Shown here: one piece after another, positions 20,177 to 31,649 of the stretch | Layout of the letters: every line of letters begins with the position of its first letter | How positions within the stretch are numbered: the stretch's first letter is position 1 | The notes under the pieces: model-generated | Databases searched by the model: none | Seen by the model: the letters and a program-made list of their open reading frames with translations, nothing else | Told to the model about the DNA's origin: nothing | Source of the DNA: Carettochelys insculpta | Lineage: Eukaryota; Chordata; Testudines; Carettochelyidae | Length of the DNA: 64,000 nucleotides | Assembly (NCBI RefSeq): GCF_033958435.1 | Contig: NC_134160.1 | Coordinates: 18,153,001-18,217,000, forward strand | Direction of reading: 5' to 3' | Made by a program: the position numbers and the translations under genes

Positions 20177-20281
20177 TCATCCGAATCCAGCTGCAATGCT
20201 GGAACTTGTAGTGAGCAAGAGATGTCTGTGATCACAATGCAGCCAGTGACGCACAAAAGCAGAGAGTTTCTGCAGAAGTAA
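20177..20281 (+). pseudogene. Continuation of the split BED-finger reading frame
   Basis: 34 codons in the same frame as 14036-14275 once the Ty3 element and one CAATG are removed, ending at TAA 20279-20281. The composition (Ser, Cys, Gln, Thr) suits the linker that follows a BED finger in hAT transposases. Beyond the stop, sequence to about 20760 may be more of the decayed element, but no catalytic motif was seen. Confidence 0.45.
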
Positions 20282-21629
20282 ATTGTACAAGAACAACTGA
20301 AGGCTTCAGGGGGACTCGACAAACGTGAGGCTGATGTTGCAACTGTCATGAATGGAAATCTGTCTTGTTCTAATTAACAATAAAGAACTGGAACTGCCCC
20401 GGGAACAAAATGAAACAAATTGTTCACAGAAGCTGTGTCAGCTTTCCTCTGTGTACTCAACACCACTGACTCCATGTACCCAGGCTGCCCTGCAGGCTGA
20501 GCCCAAACAAGGCTGAAATGATGCTAATGGAACATAATCATCCCCATGTTCCTCATTCTCTTCTACCATTAACACGGAAGGTCTCTGTTGGCAAAGGAGG
20601 GCACATCAGATTGTTGCATCAAAATGATGGAAGCTTGTGGCAGAAAGCAAGACAGATGAACTCAGAATAGTGGTATGGTTTAGAAGTGCGGCCTGCCCTG
20701 TCCAGCTAGGTCAACATCCACTGAAGGTGCTGGAACATATCTGGACTGGTTTGGCCAAATGGTGACAGTGGCCCCAGGCTGGAAAGAAGAAAGAGCAGTA
20801 GATCTAGGGAGAGACGCACCTGGGGTAAGGGCCTATTGAAAGATCAGGCTGGGAACAGGGTTACTGTACCTTTGCTTCTGCTTACAGAATTGCAGGCATT
20901 GTGTTTGGATGACGTGTGTGTGCCCTGTGTCCAAGGTTACTGTACTCAGGAGTGAATCGGGGAGGGTGCAGTTGATATTTCATCTCATGAAACCCAGTGT
21001 GGGCTTTTCACGTTCTTCCCTGGGATTTTTCAAGCTAGGAAATTTTCAACGCCCCCTACCCGCCACTACCCAGCCCCCATCCGCTTTGACTTCCCTCGAG
21101 AGCCAGATGGTGCAAGGCCCAAAGAAGGCTGAAACCCTCCCTTTTGGCCTGGGGCCCCTCACCTGCTTGTTCCTTATAGATCTTTATCCCACCCTTCTTG
21201 CTGCAGCAGCTGAGTGTCTGCCAGTAGAGCATCCCCCTTGTACTGGCCCTTGGGCTCTCTGCCCGCACAGACGGCTGGAGCCATGCCAGTCCTTCCTGGC
21301 TGTGCTCTGCCCAGGGTCCTCTCATGGCAGCTTACCCCTCTCCCATCTTTCAGCCACTGGGGCTGTCAGCACAGGTCAAGGAAGCACCTGGGATTCTTTC
21401 CAGGGCAGAGATGGGGCAGGGAGGAGTCACTCCAGGCAAGGGTCCAATCCAGCTTGGATGCCCAGTGTCCAAGACCCTTCTTCCCTGTGGCACAGCACCT
21501 CCTAATGGGTCCCAGAGGGTGAGCCGTGGCCTCTGTGTGAAATTAAGTAAAGCTAGGAATCCCCACGTGCCGGAGGAGCCCTAGCACAAAGACTGTCTCT
21601 CTCTTGCTCCACAGGACCATGCAGCTGCA
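20282..21629. other. Unrecognised sequence
   Basis: No gene recognised. Part may belong to the old hAT-like element. Frames at 20909-21505 lack any domain. Confidence 0.35.
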
Positions 21630-21875
21630 AAAGGACATATTGGATCAGATGAAAGGTCCAGCAAGCCCAGGATCCTGTCTTCCAGTGATCCCTCCCCATC
21701 CAGTCCCAGCTTCCGACAAACAGGCCACAGACACCATCCTCACCTATCAGGGCTAATAGACATTGATGGACCAAACCTCCACAAGTTTATTTAGCTCTTC
21801 TCTGAGCCCTGACAAAGTCCTGGTCTTCATGACATCCTGTGGCAAGGAGTTCCGCAGATTGACTGTGCATTGATG
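21630..21875 (-). repeat. CR1 3' fragment, antisense
   Basis: The minus strand retains the end of ORF2 and the 3' UTR of a CR1 copy. On the plus strand 'acctccacaagtttatttagctctt' and 'ggcaaggagttccgcagattgac' are the landmarks, parallel to those at 1590-1660. Confidence 0.75.
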
Positions 21876-22438
21876 TGGCAGGGTCTCCTGCTCCGCCTTG
21901 CTCCCAGGTGCTCCTACATTGCCTTCAGGGCTCCACAGTCCAGTCAGGCCCCAGTGGCCTAGTCCTAGTTCACAGGGCCTCGCTACCCAGTCAGGCCTCT
22001 GAGGCCTCGGTCCTCCCTGCCTCCGGCTCACAGGGAGGCGGGGGTAGGGGAGCTTGGGCTCACCCTCTCCACCAAGTTCCAGCGCAGGGCCCTGTTCGTG
22101 GTGGGTGTGTGCTCCCAGCCACCAGCTCAGCAGGGATCCTCACCGCAACACGCTGAGCTCACGGGGAACCTTCCCAGTTCCCCCACCCTGGGTACTTCCT
22201 ACCTCATTCCTGGTGCGTCCGCAGTCTCCACTTGGGCTGGTCTTCCTCCAGCTGCCGCCACCGCGCCTGCCGCCACTCGGGCAGCCATGGCTCCAGTGGA
22301 AGCTCCTTCCCCACTGCTGGCCAGCCCCAACCACCAGGCTTCACCAGCCCTTTATACCCAGTCTACAGCTAGAGCATGCCCAGCAGGGCCTCAGGGCCGG
22401 GGCCTTTTCTATCCAACAGGCCTGGCTCTCACCCGCTA
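21876..22438. other. Unrecognised GC-rich sequence
   Basis: No gene or repeat recognised. Confidence 0.3.
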
Positions 22439-22548
22439 CTCAGTGCTGGGTTGGAACACCCCATCACCCCCCCGCTCAGTGCAGGGTTGGAACACACCAT
22501 CACCCCCCCAGCTCAGTGCAGGGTTGGAACGCCCCGTCACAGCTGCGT
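22439..22548 (+). repeat. Tandem repeat, three units of about 36 bp
   Basis: Units begin CTCAGTGC(T/A)GGGTTGGAAC at 22439, 22475 and 22512, each followed by a '…cc(a/g)tcac' end with a C run. The last unit ends in a CCCCGTCACA-like string resembling an LTR end. Confidence 0.75.
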
Positions 22549-23419
22549 GAAGAAGCGTGTCCCTGGGCGGGTGCGGCACGTGCAGACCCTGCACGAGCTG
22601 GAAGTGCAGACGGAGGTGTCGTTCCAGGCCAGGCTCACGTAGGAAACTACTCACGCTCCAGTTCGGCGCAGCTGTGTCCCGCCTCCCCGCGCCAGGCGCG
22701 TGCTCGCCACGGCTGCGAGGCTTCCAACGGGGACCAGCCATTCTTGCGGTGCCCGGAGGTGGCACAAGCGAGCTGCCTGCAGCGTGACAAGCCATGAGCT
22801 GGGTTTCGAACCTGGCGTCGCAGGCGTTTGCCTTTAGCGAGCAATAAAGACCTTAAACCAAAACACCTGGAACGATGCTTCTGCTTCTGATTCTGGCTCA
22901 GAGAGGCCAAGGGCATCTTCCCTTCTCCAGTGATGATTTGCCACTCTCCTGGGTACTGGGCACTCCCTTAGGGAAGCGCTCTCAGCCTGCCCCAGAAGTT
23001 CGTGGAAGGTGAAATGCAGTCCTTGCGGAGGGCAGGCCCCAGGCCCAGATATGACTGAAATGTCATTTAAACGTGTCTCACCCAAACCGAAAGAGAGAGA
23101 TGAAAGAAATAACTGCACAGGAGGATCTGGGGCACAGAACAATCAAAGCAGGAAACAGATTCGCTTTCTTTAGTTTTCTTTCCTCAAAGGTTCTTGCACT
23201 ACAAACGGCTTCAGCTGTTTGAAAAAGCCGATGCAGCCTCCTTCAGTCACTAGGAAAGCAGGAGACGATCTCCACACGTGATTTCACTCCCCCAAAATTT
23301 CACATTTTGCAAGTTAGCTCCTCACAGAACAAACACATTCATGATCCGTGCTCAGATTTAAAGACCTTAGGGTTGGGGCTGCCGATAACATTCAGAGACG
23401 TGAGCTTGAAGGTCACCAT
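22549..23419. other. Unrecognised sequence with a possible LTR-like end
   Basis: AATAAA occurs at 22843-22848 in a GC-rich context after a string resembling a tRNA T-arm ('gggtttcgaacc', around 22800). This could be the end of an unrecognised LTR or SINE. No internal coding sequence or second copy was found. Confidence 0.3.
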
Positions 23420-23835
23420 GACCGTGTCTACACGTGCCCCAAACTTCGAAATGGCCACTTCGAAGTTTACTAATGAAGCGCTGAAATGCATATTCAGCTC
23501 TTCATTAGCATGCGGGTGGCAGCGGCGCTTCGAAATTGACGCGGCTCGCCGCACGTCCAGACGGGGCTCCTTTTCGAAAGGACCCCACCTACTCCGAAGT
23601 CCCCTTATTCCCATCAGCTCATTGGAATAAGGGGACTTCGAAGTAGGCGGGGTCCTTTTGAAAAGGAGCCCCGTCTGGACGCGCCAGCGCGCGGCGAGCC
23701 GCGTCAATTTTGAAGCGCCGCTGCCGCCCGCATGCTAATGAAGAGCTGAATATGCATTTCAGCGCTTCATTAGTAAACTTCGAAATGGCCATTTGCGTGG
23801 CCATTTCGAAGTTTGGGGCACGTGTAGATGTAGCC
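23420..23835. mobile_element. Foldback Harbinger MITE, copy 1
   Basis: 416 bp, almost entirely one inverted repeat. The left arm begins GACCGTGTCTACACGTGCCC and the right arm ends with its inverted copy (…GGGGCACGTGTAGATGTAGCC). A 3-bp duplication CAT flanks it. The arms carry repeated TTCGAA palindromes and meet near 23625 at 'ccttattcccatcagctcat'. It encodes nothing; the ends are shared with the Harbinger elements at 38736 and 61998. Confidence 0.9.
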
Positions 23836-24020
23836 CATAAGTTTTGGAAATACCTCTGCATCCACCAGTTCAGCATTCAGTTTCATAAGCGCTCACACAG
23901 AGAACACTGCTGACATGCAATACTGTCATTTATTTTTATTGTGCTTGCTGGTTGTCTTTTGCTTCTGCAAGAAGGAGCTCACTTCTCTCCCAGAGTTTTA
24001 CTAGCTGCCTCATTTCCATA

Positions 24021-24127
24021 GGGCCTGATTCTGACCTGAAGTCCTCATTTTCCACTAGTTCAACTGTATTTCACCTAGTGAAGTTGCTCTTAATTTATAT
24101 AAGTGAAATCAAGAGCAGAATCAGGCC
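24021..24127. mobile_element. Short MITE of about 107 bp
   Basis: Inverted termini GGGCCTGATTCTG…CAGAATCAGGCC, with an interior that also pairs ('tttcac…gtgaaa'). Superfamily uncertain. Confidence 0.6.
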
Positions 24128-24469
24128 AATTGCTTTCAAGTCAAGATGGCTGAAAATAGAATTTAAAAAGTAATGAAAATTTTTGAAAATATTGAAAACA
24201 TGTTCATTCCACAGCTTTTCAGAAAGAATAATTTTGGTTTGAAATGTGGGGTTTTTTTTTTCCTATTTTGATTTTGATTTTTTGTCTTCTTTTCCTTTTA
24301 TACTTTGCACCAAAAAGGGGAGTGGGCAGGAGAAGGAGGACAAAATGAACCACCAATAACTGAAAAACTGAAAATGAAAAAATGAAAGAATAAATGCATT
24401 TTATTTTCCAATTTTGAAAACAAAATGGAAAAATTTGAGAAAACAAAGCTTTTTCCAGTAAAACATCAG

Positions 24470-24905
24470 GGCTATGTCTACACTAGCCCCAAACTTCGAA
24501 ATGGCCGTGCAAATGGCCATTTCAAAGTTTACTAATGAAGCGCTGAAATACATATTCAGCACCTCATTAGCATGCGGGCGGCAGCGGCACTTCGAAATTG
24601 ATGCAGCTCGCTGCTGTGCGGCTTGTCCATGCGGGGCTCCTTTTCGAAAGGACCTCGGCTACTTCGAAGTCCCCTTATTCCCATCCACTCATAGGAATAA
24701 GGGGACTTCGAAGTAGCCAGGGTCCTTTCGAAAAGGAGCCCCGCATGGACAAGCCGCACAGCAGCGAGCTGCATCAATTTCGAAGTGCCGCTGCCGCCCG
24801 CATGCTAATGAGGTGCTGAATATGTATTTCAGCGCTTCATTAGTAAACTTCGAAATGGCCATTTGCATGGCCATTTTGAAGTATGGGGCTAGTGTAGACA
24901 CGGCC
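24470..24905. mobile_element. Foldback Harbinger MITE, copy 2
   Basis: 436 bp, homologous to the element at 23420 and likewise a near-complete palindrome. It starts GGCTATGTCTACACTAGCCC and ends with the inverted copy GGGGCTAGTGTAGACACGGCC. An exact 3-bp duplication CAG flanks it (24467-24469 and 24906-24908). TTCGAA motifs recur in both arms. Confidence 0.92.
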
Positions 24906-26924
24906 CAGATGTAGAAAAAAGGCCACTTTTTCAATTTAATATATTTTTTGTCTGAAAATTTTTGCCTGGCTCCACTTTTCAGGCGGTTGGGCTGTGCAGT
25001 GGGCACTGCTCCCTGAAAAGACAGAAGCATATTGTGACAGTTGTGATGTTTTCATTTTCTGGTTACCCAAGGGGATCTTGTAGTACTTTTGTCTTTGAAA
25101 GCAGCACCACCCTTTCAACCCGCCCAGCACTACGCTGCAGGATAGATGGTCTTTATTAGTGTCTCTTTGAAGAATTTTTCGCCATGTAAAAATAGTTTCT
25201 TCATATGAACTTTTATGTCTCATAAGATCATTTCCTCTCATTCATTGCTTCATCTTCTCATAGTGCCTCTCGCTTTTCCTCTGCTAAAATTCCTTCCGTT
25301 ATTTCCTATTTTGTGCTGTGAGATCTTTTTAGCAGCTCTTCAGGTCCTTAACTTGCTGCTTTTTCTTATAAACACATCCCCAGAAGAAACTGTTTCATCT
25401 TCTGCTTATTTCTATGCAAGTCCCATTTCTGGGAGATTTTGTGTGGATCTTAGAAGGAGCAGCGCCACCATTCAACCTGATCCTCACTCCACACCCTGGA
25501 CAGAGAACCTACTGGATCTCCTGGTGGGGAGCAAATTCATAGGTACTCTGGATTGGACCAGAGTACAACCTGGCAAATTCCCTTGGAGGCTGATGCCTGG
25601 GAACAGCCTGTCTTCCCAGTGGAATCTGGCCTTGAGGGCAGCGTTTCCCAAAGCATGGGACACACACCACTGGCGGTATGCAGAAGGATTTCAAGGGTTA
25701 CACAGCAGCAAACAAATGAGTAAACGTCAGGCTACAGGCGCTGGGCTGGCACTGGGAGAGGGGTACACCGGCGTATGCCGGTACGGCTGAGGTCCCCAGA
25801 GGAGCACGCAATGTTCTAAGTTTGCGCAACACTGCCGCAGAGGGTTCAGATTGTATCTGTTGGATGTCGACATGTGGGAAGTACTTTTCAGAGGCGTGTC
25901 ACTGAGGTGCTACAGGATTTACAGGTCTTTGACACGGGCCAATATAGCGAACTAGGAGACATACCCAGCATTGCTCAGGTCCTTCAGGGCAGGAGGCTGG
26001 AGAGTGTGGGGCGTGCAGGGGTCAGGGTAGGGGGTTGAGAGGAGGGGGGACCCAGCGAAGGGGTGCTCAGGGCAGGAGATGGGGGTGGCCATTGGCTTCT
26101 CCCCGGGGCCAGGCTGGGGCGATGGGGCAGGAGCAGACACACCATGCTCTGGCTTCACACCAGCACAAGGCAGGGGGTGGGATGCATCCTAGCCATCAGC
26201 TTCTTCCCGGGGAGGCTGGTGCTGATTAAGGCAGGCCCCTGGGCAGCAGGAACCACACTGTGCTTGGCAGCTACTCCATGGGGAAGGCCGAGGTGGCGGG
26301 TGCTGCTGGTGTGTGGCTGCTTGCAGAGAGGCTATAGTCCTCCAGTGGTCAGTCCTGCCCCTGTGCTTGGTGTCCTCCATGGTCATGTGTGAATGTAACT
26401 ATCCGTGCCAGCACTCACCCCCTTTTTCCTTCTGGTATGAAACTACCACATTCCGCACTTGCCCCATTGTCCTGACACAACCCATCCCTGACTGGCCTTA
26501 AGTTATGCTAACAGGAAGCCACGTACCGAATTTCGTGGTCCTGATGCTTACCTTTTAGAAGGAGCTCTGGAACAGATGGACTGAGACCAATGACCAGACA
26601 GACCGATGCACATTTCTAAAATACACAGTGAGATTCAAAATGTAACAGAGTCGGCATTTTAATGGAGTGGGCCATTCTGTTAACAACTTAAGAGTGTGCG
26701 TCTTACTGAAGAGACATTTTCACAACATTCTTCAAAGAGAGGCTGCTGAACTCACTTTCATATTCAAATTCGACATTAACACGTGGTTTGAATTAGGATG
26801 GGAATTTTCTGGGTCACTATAGGGGCTTGTTTGCATACTTGTCTTAACCTAATTCTTAATACCCGCTCCTTCTGCCTCTCTACCCTCTGATTTGCACCCC
26901 ATTGTCTTCCACATTTCACAAAAG
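24906..26924. other. Unrecognised sequence with a weak hAT-like segment
   Basis: No gene recognised. Around 25637 the string 'gcagcgtttcccaaagcatggg' resembles the end of a hAT MITE, but the matching end was not found. Otherwise AT-rich to neutral sequence without motifs. Confidence 0.3.
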
Positions 26925-27645
26925 ATGTGGAGAAATTGGAGAAGGTTCAGGGAAGAGCAACAAAAATGATGAAAGGTCTAGAGACCATGAGCTGTGAAGG
27001 AGAAATGAAAAAAATGGGTTTGTTTAGTTTGGAAGAAAGAATTACAGAACTAGGGGGGTCACTGAATGAAATTAGTGGGTAGCAGGTTGAAAATGAATAA
27101 AAGGCAGTAGTTTTTCACACAACACACAGTCAACCTGTGGAACTGCTTGACAGCGGATGTTGTGAAGCCCAGGACTTTAATGGGTTCAAAAAAGAACTAA
27201 CTAGAGTAAACTCATTCATAAGTGGCAGCCCTGGGACTGGGAGGTCACCGGATATTCAAATATTCTTGACAATAGAGAGGTATACCTAGCAATGCATAAC
27301 ACTAAATAAAACCAGGATTAGATATTAAGAAGCAAACAAAAATGTATGCAGAATACTTTAATTACCAACAACAGTAGTACGCTGTACACTTATATTGGAT
27401 TTGCTGGATGTATTTGTATTTCCTTTTGCTGTACTGTACTTGTGGAAAACATAACTCCAATGTACCTATTGTTGAAATGCCGGTTATGTGAGAGTTCCAG
27501 ATGATAGACTGCCGGATAGAAAAGAGTTTCCTGTAAATTCATGGAGGTGACGTCCGTTAATGGCTATGAGCCAGGCTGGGCAGGAATGTGTCCCTGGCCT
27601 CTGATGGTCAGAGTCTGGCACTAGGTTACAGGGGAAGGATCACCT
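26925..27645 (+). mobile_element. Decayed CR1 LINE 3' end, sense strand, interrupted
   Basis: From 26925 to about 27255 the sense strand holds broken CR1 ORF2 sequence ('ggagaaggttcagggaagagcaac', 'gtcaacctgtggaactgcttg'). The 3' UTR resumes at about 27528 ('tcatggaggtgacgtccgttaatgg', 'gccaggctgggcaggaatg'). The segment between (27256-27527) is a separate insertion. Confidence 0.75.
27256..27527. mobile_element. Tigger/Tc1-mariner-like remnant inside CR1
   Basis: An AT-rich insert with 'ccggatattca' near the left and 'gccggttatgtgagagttc' plus 'gccggat' near the right, which recall Tigger-type ends. Termini are not exact enough to prove the superfamily. Confidence 0.35.
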
Positions 27646-27720
27646 GAGGCTTACCTGTTCATTTGTGGCTCCAGGTACTGCCAGTGCTTACTCCTCTTAC
27701 AGCTCCCCACCCTGTTGCCA

Positions 27721-27815
27721 CTGAAATAATGGAACTCAATGCAATTGGTGTAAAGGCTGGCAGGGCAGCGGGAGGGTCCGGCTCTTACACCAATTACACT
27801 GAGTTCTGTTATTTC
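27721..27815. repeat. Imperfect inverted repeat, hairpin-forming
   Basis: Arms of about 31 bp (gaaataatggaactcaatgc… and its inverted copy …gttctgttatttc) with about four mismatches, separated by about 32 bp of GC-rich loop. It may be a tiny MITE. Confidence 0.7.
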
Positions 27816-27939
27816 CTTGGGGGCCAGGCAGGGAGCCTCCCACGCTGCAGGTGGGGAAAGTGCTAAGCCTGCAAGACAGCTGGGGGGCAGGAGGTGGCGT
27901 CTGCCCCTGCTGGTGCCGTGCAGCCCCACTGAGGAAAAG

Positions 27940-28060
27940 GCAATGGCTGCACGAGCACAGGCGCCAGTACAACGAGCACCTGCAGGGCAAGCTGTAGGAG
28001 ATCTTCCGCAAGAAGGGTGAGGAGCTGCCCCGTGCACAGATGGAGGAGCTTGTCCGCTGA
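27940..28060 (+). pseudogene. Possible coding remnant with an in-frame stop, unidentified
   Basis: One plus-strand frame reads as a Lys/Arg/Glu-rich helix (…RKKGEELPRAQMEELVR) with a TAG in place of a probable Gln codon. It looks more like protein than the surrounding sequence, but I cannot name a family. It could be a retrocopy exon or chance. Confidence 0.25.
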
Positions 28061-28062
28061 GG

Positions 28063-28372
28063 CAGGTTAATCCTGGGGGTGGGGGGTGGGTTTGGGGCTC
28101 AGAGGGGTTAATCCTGGAGGTGGGGGTGGGTTTGGAGCTCAGAGCGGTTAAGCCTGGGGGTGGGGGGCGTGTTTGGGGCTGAGATGGGTTAAACCTGGGG
28201 GTGGGGAGTGGGTTTGGGGCTGAGAGGGGTTAATCCTGGGGGTGGGGTGGGTTTGGGGCTGAGAGGGGTTCAGCCTTGGGGTGGGGGCTGGTGTGGGGCT
28301 GAGACGGGTTAAGCTTGGGGGGCAGTGAGGGAGCTGAGGTGGGTAAAGCCTGGGGATGAGGTGGGGGCATGG
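28063..28372 (+). repeat. Minisatellite, about eight units of about 40 bp
   Basis: Units begin GGTTAA(T/G/A)CCTGGGGG and continue as a G-rich string ending 'tttggggctgagagg'. Units shorten and diverge towards the right. The unit matches part of the hAT MITE at 38189-38426 ('ggagctgaggtggggttaagcc'). Confidence 0.85.
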
Positions 28373-29042
28373 AGGGTTGGTGGGAACGTTGCTCCTTCTT
28401 GTCCAAGAGCCTATCCCCAGGTGCCGCCTTTTCCTTGTCCTCATTTGTTCTCCAGCCCAGGTGTGACAGTAACTGAGGGTCCCTATGCCAGGACTCAGAG
28501 TAGTGGGTGGGCCTGAGTCCCTCCCTCCCCCCTTGTGCTGCACCTAGCCGCGCACCAGGGTAGCCCTAACAAACGGTGGTCTGCCCCTGCGGTGAGGAGC
28601 TGGACCAAGGCTGCAGTGGGCCACAGCGGTGGGTGCCCGGAATTGAACCTGGGTCCCCCAGAAGGGAACTAGGGCCTAGCGGACCGGGCGCTGCCAGAGG
28701 ACAACTCACAAGTCAAGGATCCCTCACTCCGTCACGCGAAGCTTGGCTCAGAATGAGAACTAGTTCCATCGACAGGCTCCTCCACTGGACACGTGCTCCA
28801 GACTGTATCCACTCATGGCAACGAACAGCTGCCTCTTTGCCCCAGATGGGCCCCTGCTCACAATGCAGCTCTGCGCCAGCCTCGTGCTCCCTGCTGTGCA
28901 TCACAGAAGAGTTCTCAGCAAGAAGGCCGGAGGTAGAGGAGCCTGCAGCTCTCTCAGGCAGCAAAGCTCGGGCGTGGTTAGAGATGGAGTAATGTGGAGT
29001 TTTGAAGGGGCAGGAGTAAGAGGAAGATACCAGAGCTGGGCA
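28373..29042. other. Unrecognised sequence
   Basis: No gene recognised. Confidence 0.3.
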
Positions 29043-29066
29043 GTGTGTGTGTGTGTGTGTGTGTGT
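29043..29066 (+). repeat. (GT)12 microsatellite
   Basis: Twelve uninterrupted GT units. Confidence 0.95.
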
Positions 29067-29314
29067 AAGGACATACAAGTCACCCTCCAGTCCCGCAGAA
29101 GCTCTCCTGCACTATACAAACATATCTCCCTGGATCCGGCAGCCCACCATTCTCCTGGCCCATAGTAACCCCCCCAGGTCTCCAAACTATATGGGAAGGT
29201 GATGTAGGTGTGACTTTTTACACAGTACTCAGAGACACGTGGGAATTAAGTTTCAGCCCAACTTCCCCTTGTTATTATTCAGCAGTTTTCTGTAAGCCAC
29301 AGTTTAAATCAGCT

Positions 29315-30060
29315 TCATGATGATTTCTGACGACTAATCCTTTGAGCTCCTAGTGGAGCATAGGGCCTCCACAGTCATCCTCCAGCTCTTGCAATCCTTG
29401 GCAATAGTCTTGATTTGATCCCACATTAAGCCGGCTGCTTTCACTTCATCCAGGAAGCTTTTTTGCCATGTTTGTTTGGGACATCCCCTTTTCCTCTTTC
29501 CCTTTGGATTCCATTCTGACGCTTGTCTCATGATACATTCCTCGCAGTACCCGCCCATTGCCCTTGTCTCTTCTTGAGCTGGACCTCCATTGGCTTCTGG
29601 TGTGTTTTGGTCCATAAGATTTCATTTGGCATCCCATCATCACGCTGCAGCTGGGGAAAGTGTCTGAGGCATTTATTGACGAACTTATGAATTTCCTTAG
29701 TGTTGCTCTGGACAATGTGCCATGTCTCCAGCCGTACAGCAGCACTGATTTCACATTGGAAGTGAAAATACGCAGTGTGGTTCTTGTTGAAATGGCTCTT
29801 TTACGCCAGGCTGGTTGTAGTATGGCAAAGGCTTGTTGTGTCTTTTGTATTCTCACACTGATGACCCCTTCAGTGCCCCCACTCTTGCTGATAACACTCC
29901 CCAAGTGTGCAAACTGGTCAGTGCCTTGCACAGCTTTTCCTTCAATTGTAATTTCGTGTTCCTGTCTGTTGTTAATGCACATCAACCTGGTCGTCTCTTG
30001 ACTGATCTTGAGGCCCACTTTCTGCTTCATAATGGTTTCTTAATGTTGCTAAAACACACG
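29315..30060 (-). mobile_element. RTE-like LINE, 3' end of the reverse transcriptase ORF
   Basis: The minus strand encodes, with frame breaks, the region after the RT palm. Visible are KTRL-type 'VGLKISQETTRLMCIN', 'FAHLGSVISKSGGTE', 'TTLRIFTSNVKSVLLYG' and a C-terminal basic motif KGKEEKG corresponding to the GKRKRGRP motif of the family. The same family occurs at 55836-58880. It is 5'-truncated and closed by frameshifts. Clade assignment (RTE/RTEX-like) is by motif memory and moderate in certainty. Confidence 0.75.
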
Positions 30061-31040
30061 TAATCCCCTTACCCACTCTTATATATGCTCCTGGATAGTG
30101 CTCATGTGACCCAGCTGTGGGGGAAAGGGATTGAAAATATTCACTCCATGGCTCGGGCATCTCTTCCCCTTTCCTTCCATCTGACAGTGTTCAGCCAAGA
30201 GCCTCTCTGTACTAATTAGCAAGAGGGCTCCAAACTCAGCCTGGAACATAAGCACCACTTATTGCAACCTTGTACATAAAATGGAAGGATTTATTTGTGA
30301 CCTCAAACAGCCTCAGTAAGCCCTGCATCTTGGCAGAGGGGGTACATGAGACAACCCTGGCGGTGCCTTCTCCCCCTGTGACTATGATGCATGGAGAGCT
30401 GCCAGAGACATTTGCTCATGAAGCATGAACTACAAATTTCTGAATCAATATATTGATAATTCCATTTTGAAAATGCATTTGTCTTAGAAACAGCTGCTCA
30501 TTTCAGCATCTTCATTCAATGAAATGGGCTGCTGTATCTCTCCCCCCACCCCTCCAAGCTCAGTGGAGCTGCCATTGTAACACCCCTGATCCTCTTGTTC
30601 TATCTATCTCTCGCTCTCTCTCTCCGCAGAGGCGAGCTCTGCCTGAGTGGGAGGGCTGCGGGAAAGTCAGCGCTGATACCGGACAGTGCTATACCTGCTC
30701 AGAGGCGAGGTGGATGTGGACTCAGGGAAGCCATTAGAAGCCTTTGGAAAATGGAAAGTTCCAGTTACGCAAAGGGAAATTCTGTTCATGATTAATTCAC
30801 GTTTTCATATGAAACTCAACATAATCAGACAACTCTGACTTCTCATTAGCCCTAAATTTTGTTGGGTTAATCGACTACCAGACTTCCAAACCGCGGGTCT
30901 CTTTCCAGGAAGGTAGAGTGCTCGCGAGCCTCCTTCCAGACGAAGGACGTGCTGGGGCATTTGACTCCATTTGCTCAGGTTCTGAGAACATCACAAAGCA
31001 CACCTTTGCTCCCAGGTCCCATGACGCCTCTTGGGAGGTA
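30061..31040. other. Unrecognised sequence
   Basis: No gene recognised. A short TCTATC/TCTC-rich stretch lies at 30598-30626. Confidence 0.3.
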
Positions 31041-31266
31041 CAGTAGGGTCTCAGGATTCGCAAACTTAATGGTCGCAAATTCAATTATTCGCAAGTGGCC
31101 AAGTGGCAGCTTCCCCCACAGCCCTGGGCAGCGTTGCCAGTAGCTGCCACTTCTCCAGGGATCCAGGCAGGAGTGCCAGCAGCCAGGTTCCAGGCAGGAG
31201 CCATATTCACAAAATTCAACATTCACGGCTCTCAGCATGGAACCCTTGCCAATGCTGAGACCCTAC
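31041..31266. mobile_element. Tc1/mariner (Tigger/pogo-like) MITE
   Basis: 226 bp with termini CAGTAGGGTCTCAGGATTCG… and …CCAATGCTGAGACCCTAC. The left end follows TA, as expected for TA target duplication; the right flank has diverged. The interior repeats 'ttcgcaa', as in Tigger-type elements. Confidence 0.7.
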
Positions 31267-31649
31267 CATCCATGTGTTGTCCCTGTTCAACCCCAGGGGC
31301 TAGTCCCAGGTGGGCAAAAACAGCCGAGCATGGAGGGCGATGAATGCTCACAGAAGTGGGGCTGGGGAACAGGAGGGGGTGCAGACTACGGCTGGGAGTG
31401 TGAGATCTTGGTGGGGTGAGAAATGAGGATCTGAGGGGACAAGGGGAGACTCTGTGCCGGGGCAGGGATTGGAGTGGGGGCCGAGGGCTTGGGCTGAGGT
31501 TGAGGATGAGGGGTAGAGGTGCAGGAGAGTTCCCTGGGCAGGGGCAGAGGTGTTCAGAGGACAGGAGGAGGAGCAGGACTGGGGACTGAGGCATGAAGGA
31601 AGGGGACTCCGGGGTGCAGGCTCCAGGCCACAGTTACCTCCTCAAGCAG

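Noticed and set aside
22797..22848. tRNA-like T-arm string followed by AATAAA
   Set aside because: No acceptor, D or anticodon arms could be placed, so it was not called as a tRNA. An LTR or SINE end is only a possibility.
28063..28372. CRISPR-like array
   Set aside because: Units are contiguous, G-rich and diverging, with no unique spacers. It is a minisatellite in a vertebrate genome.
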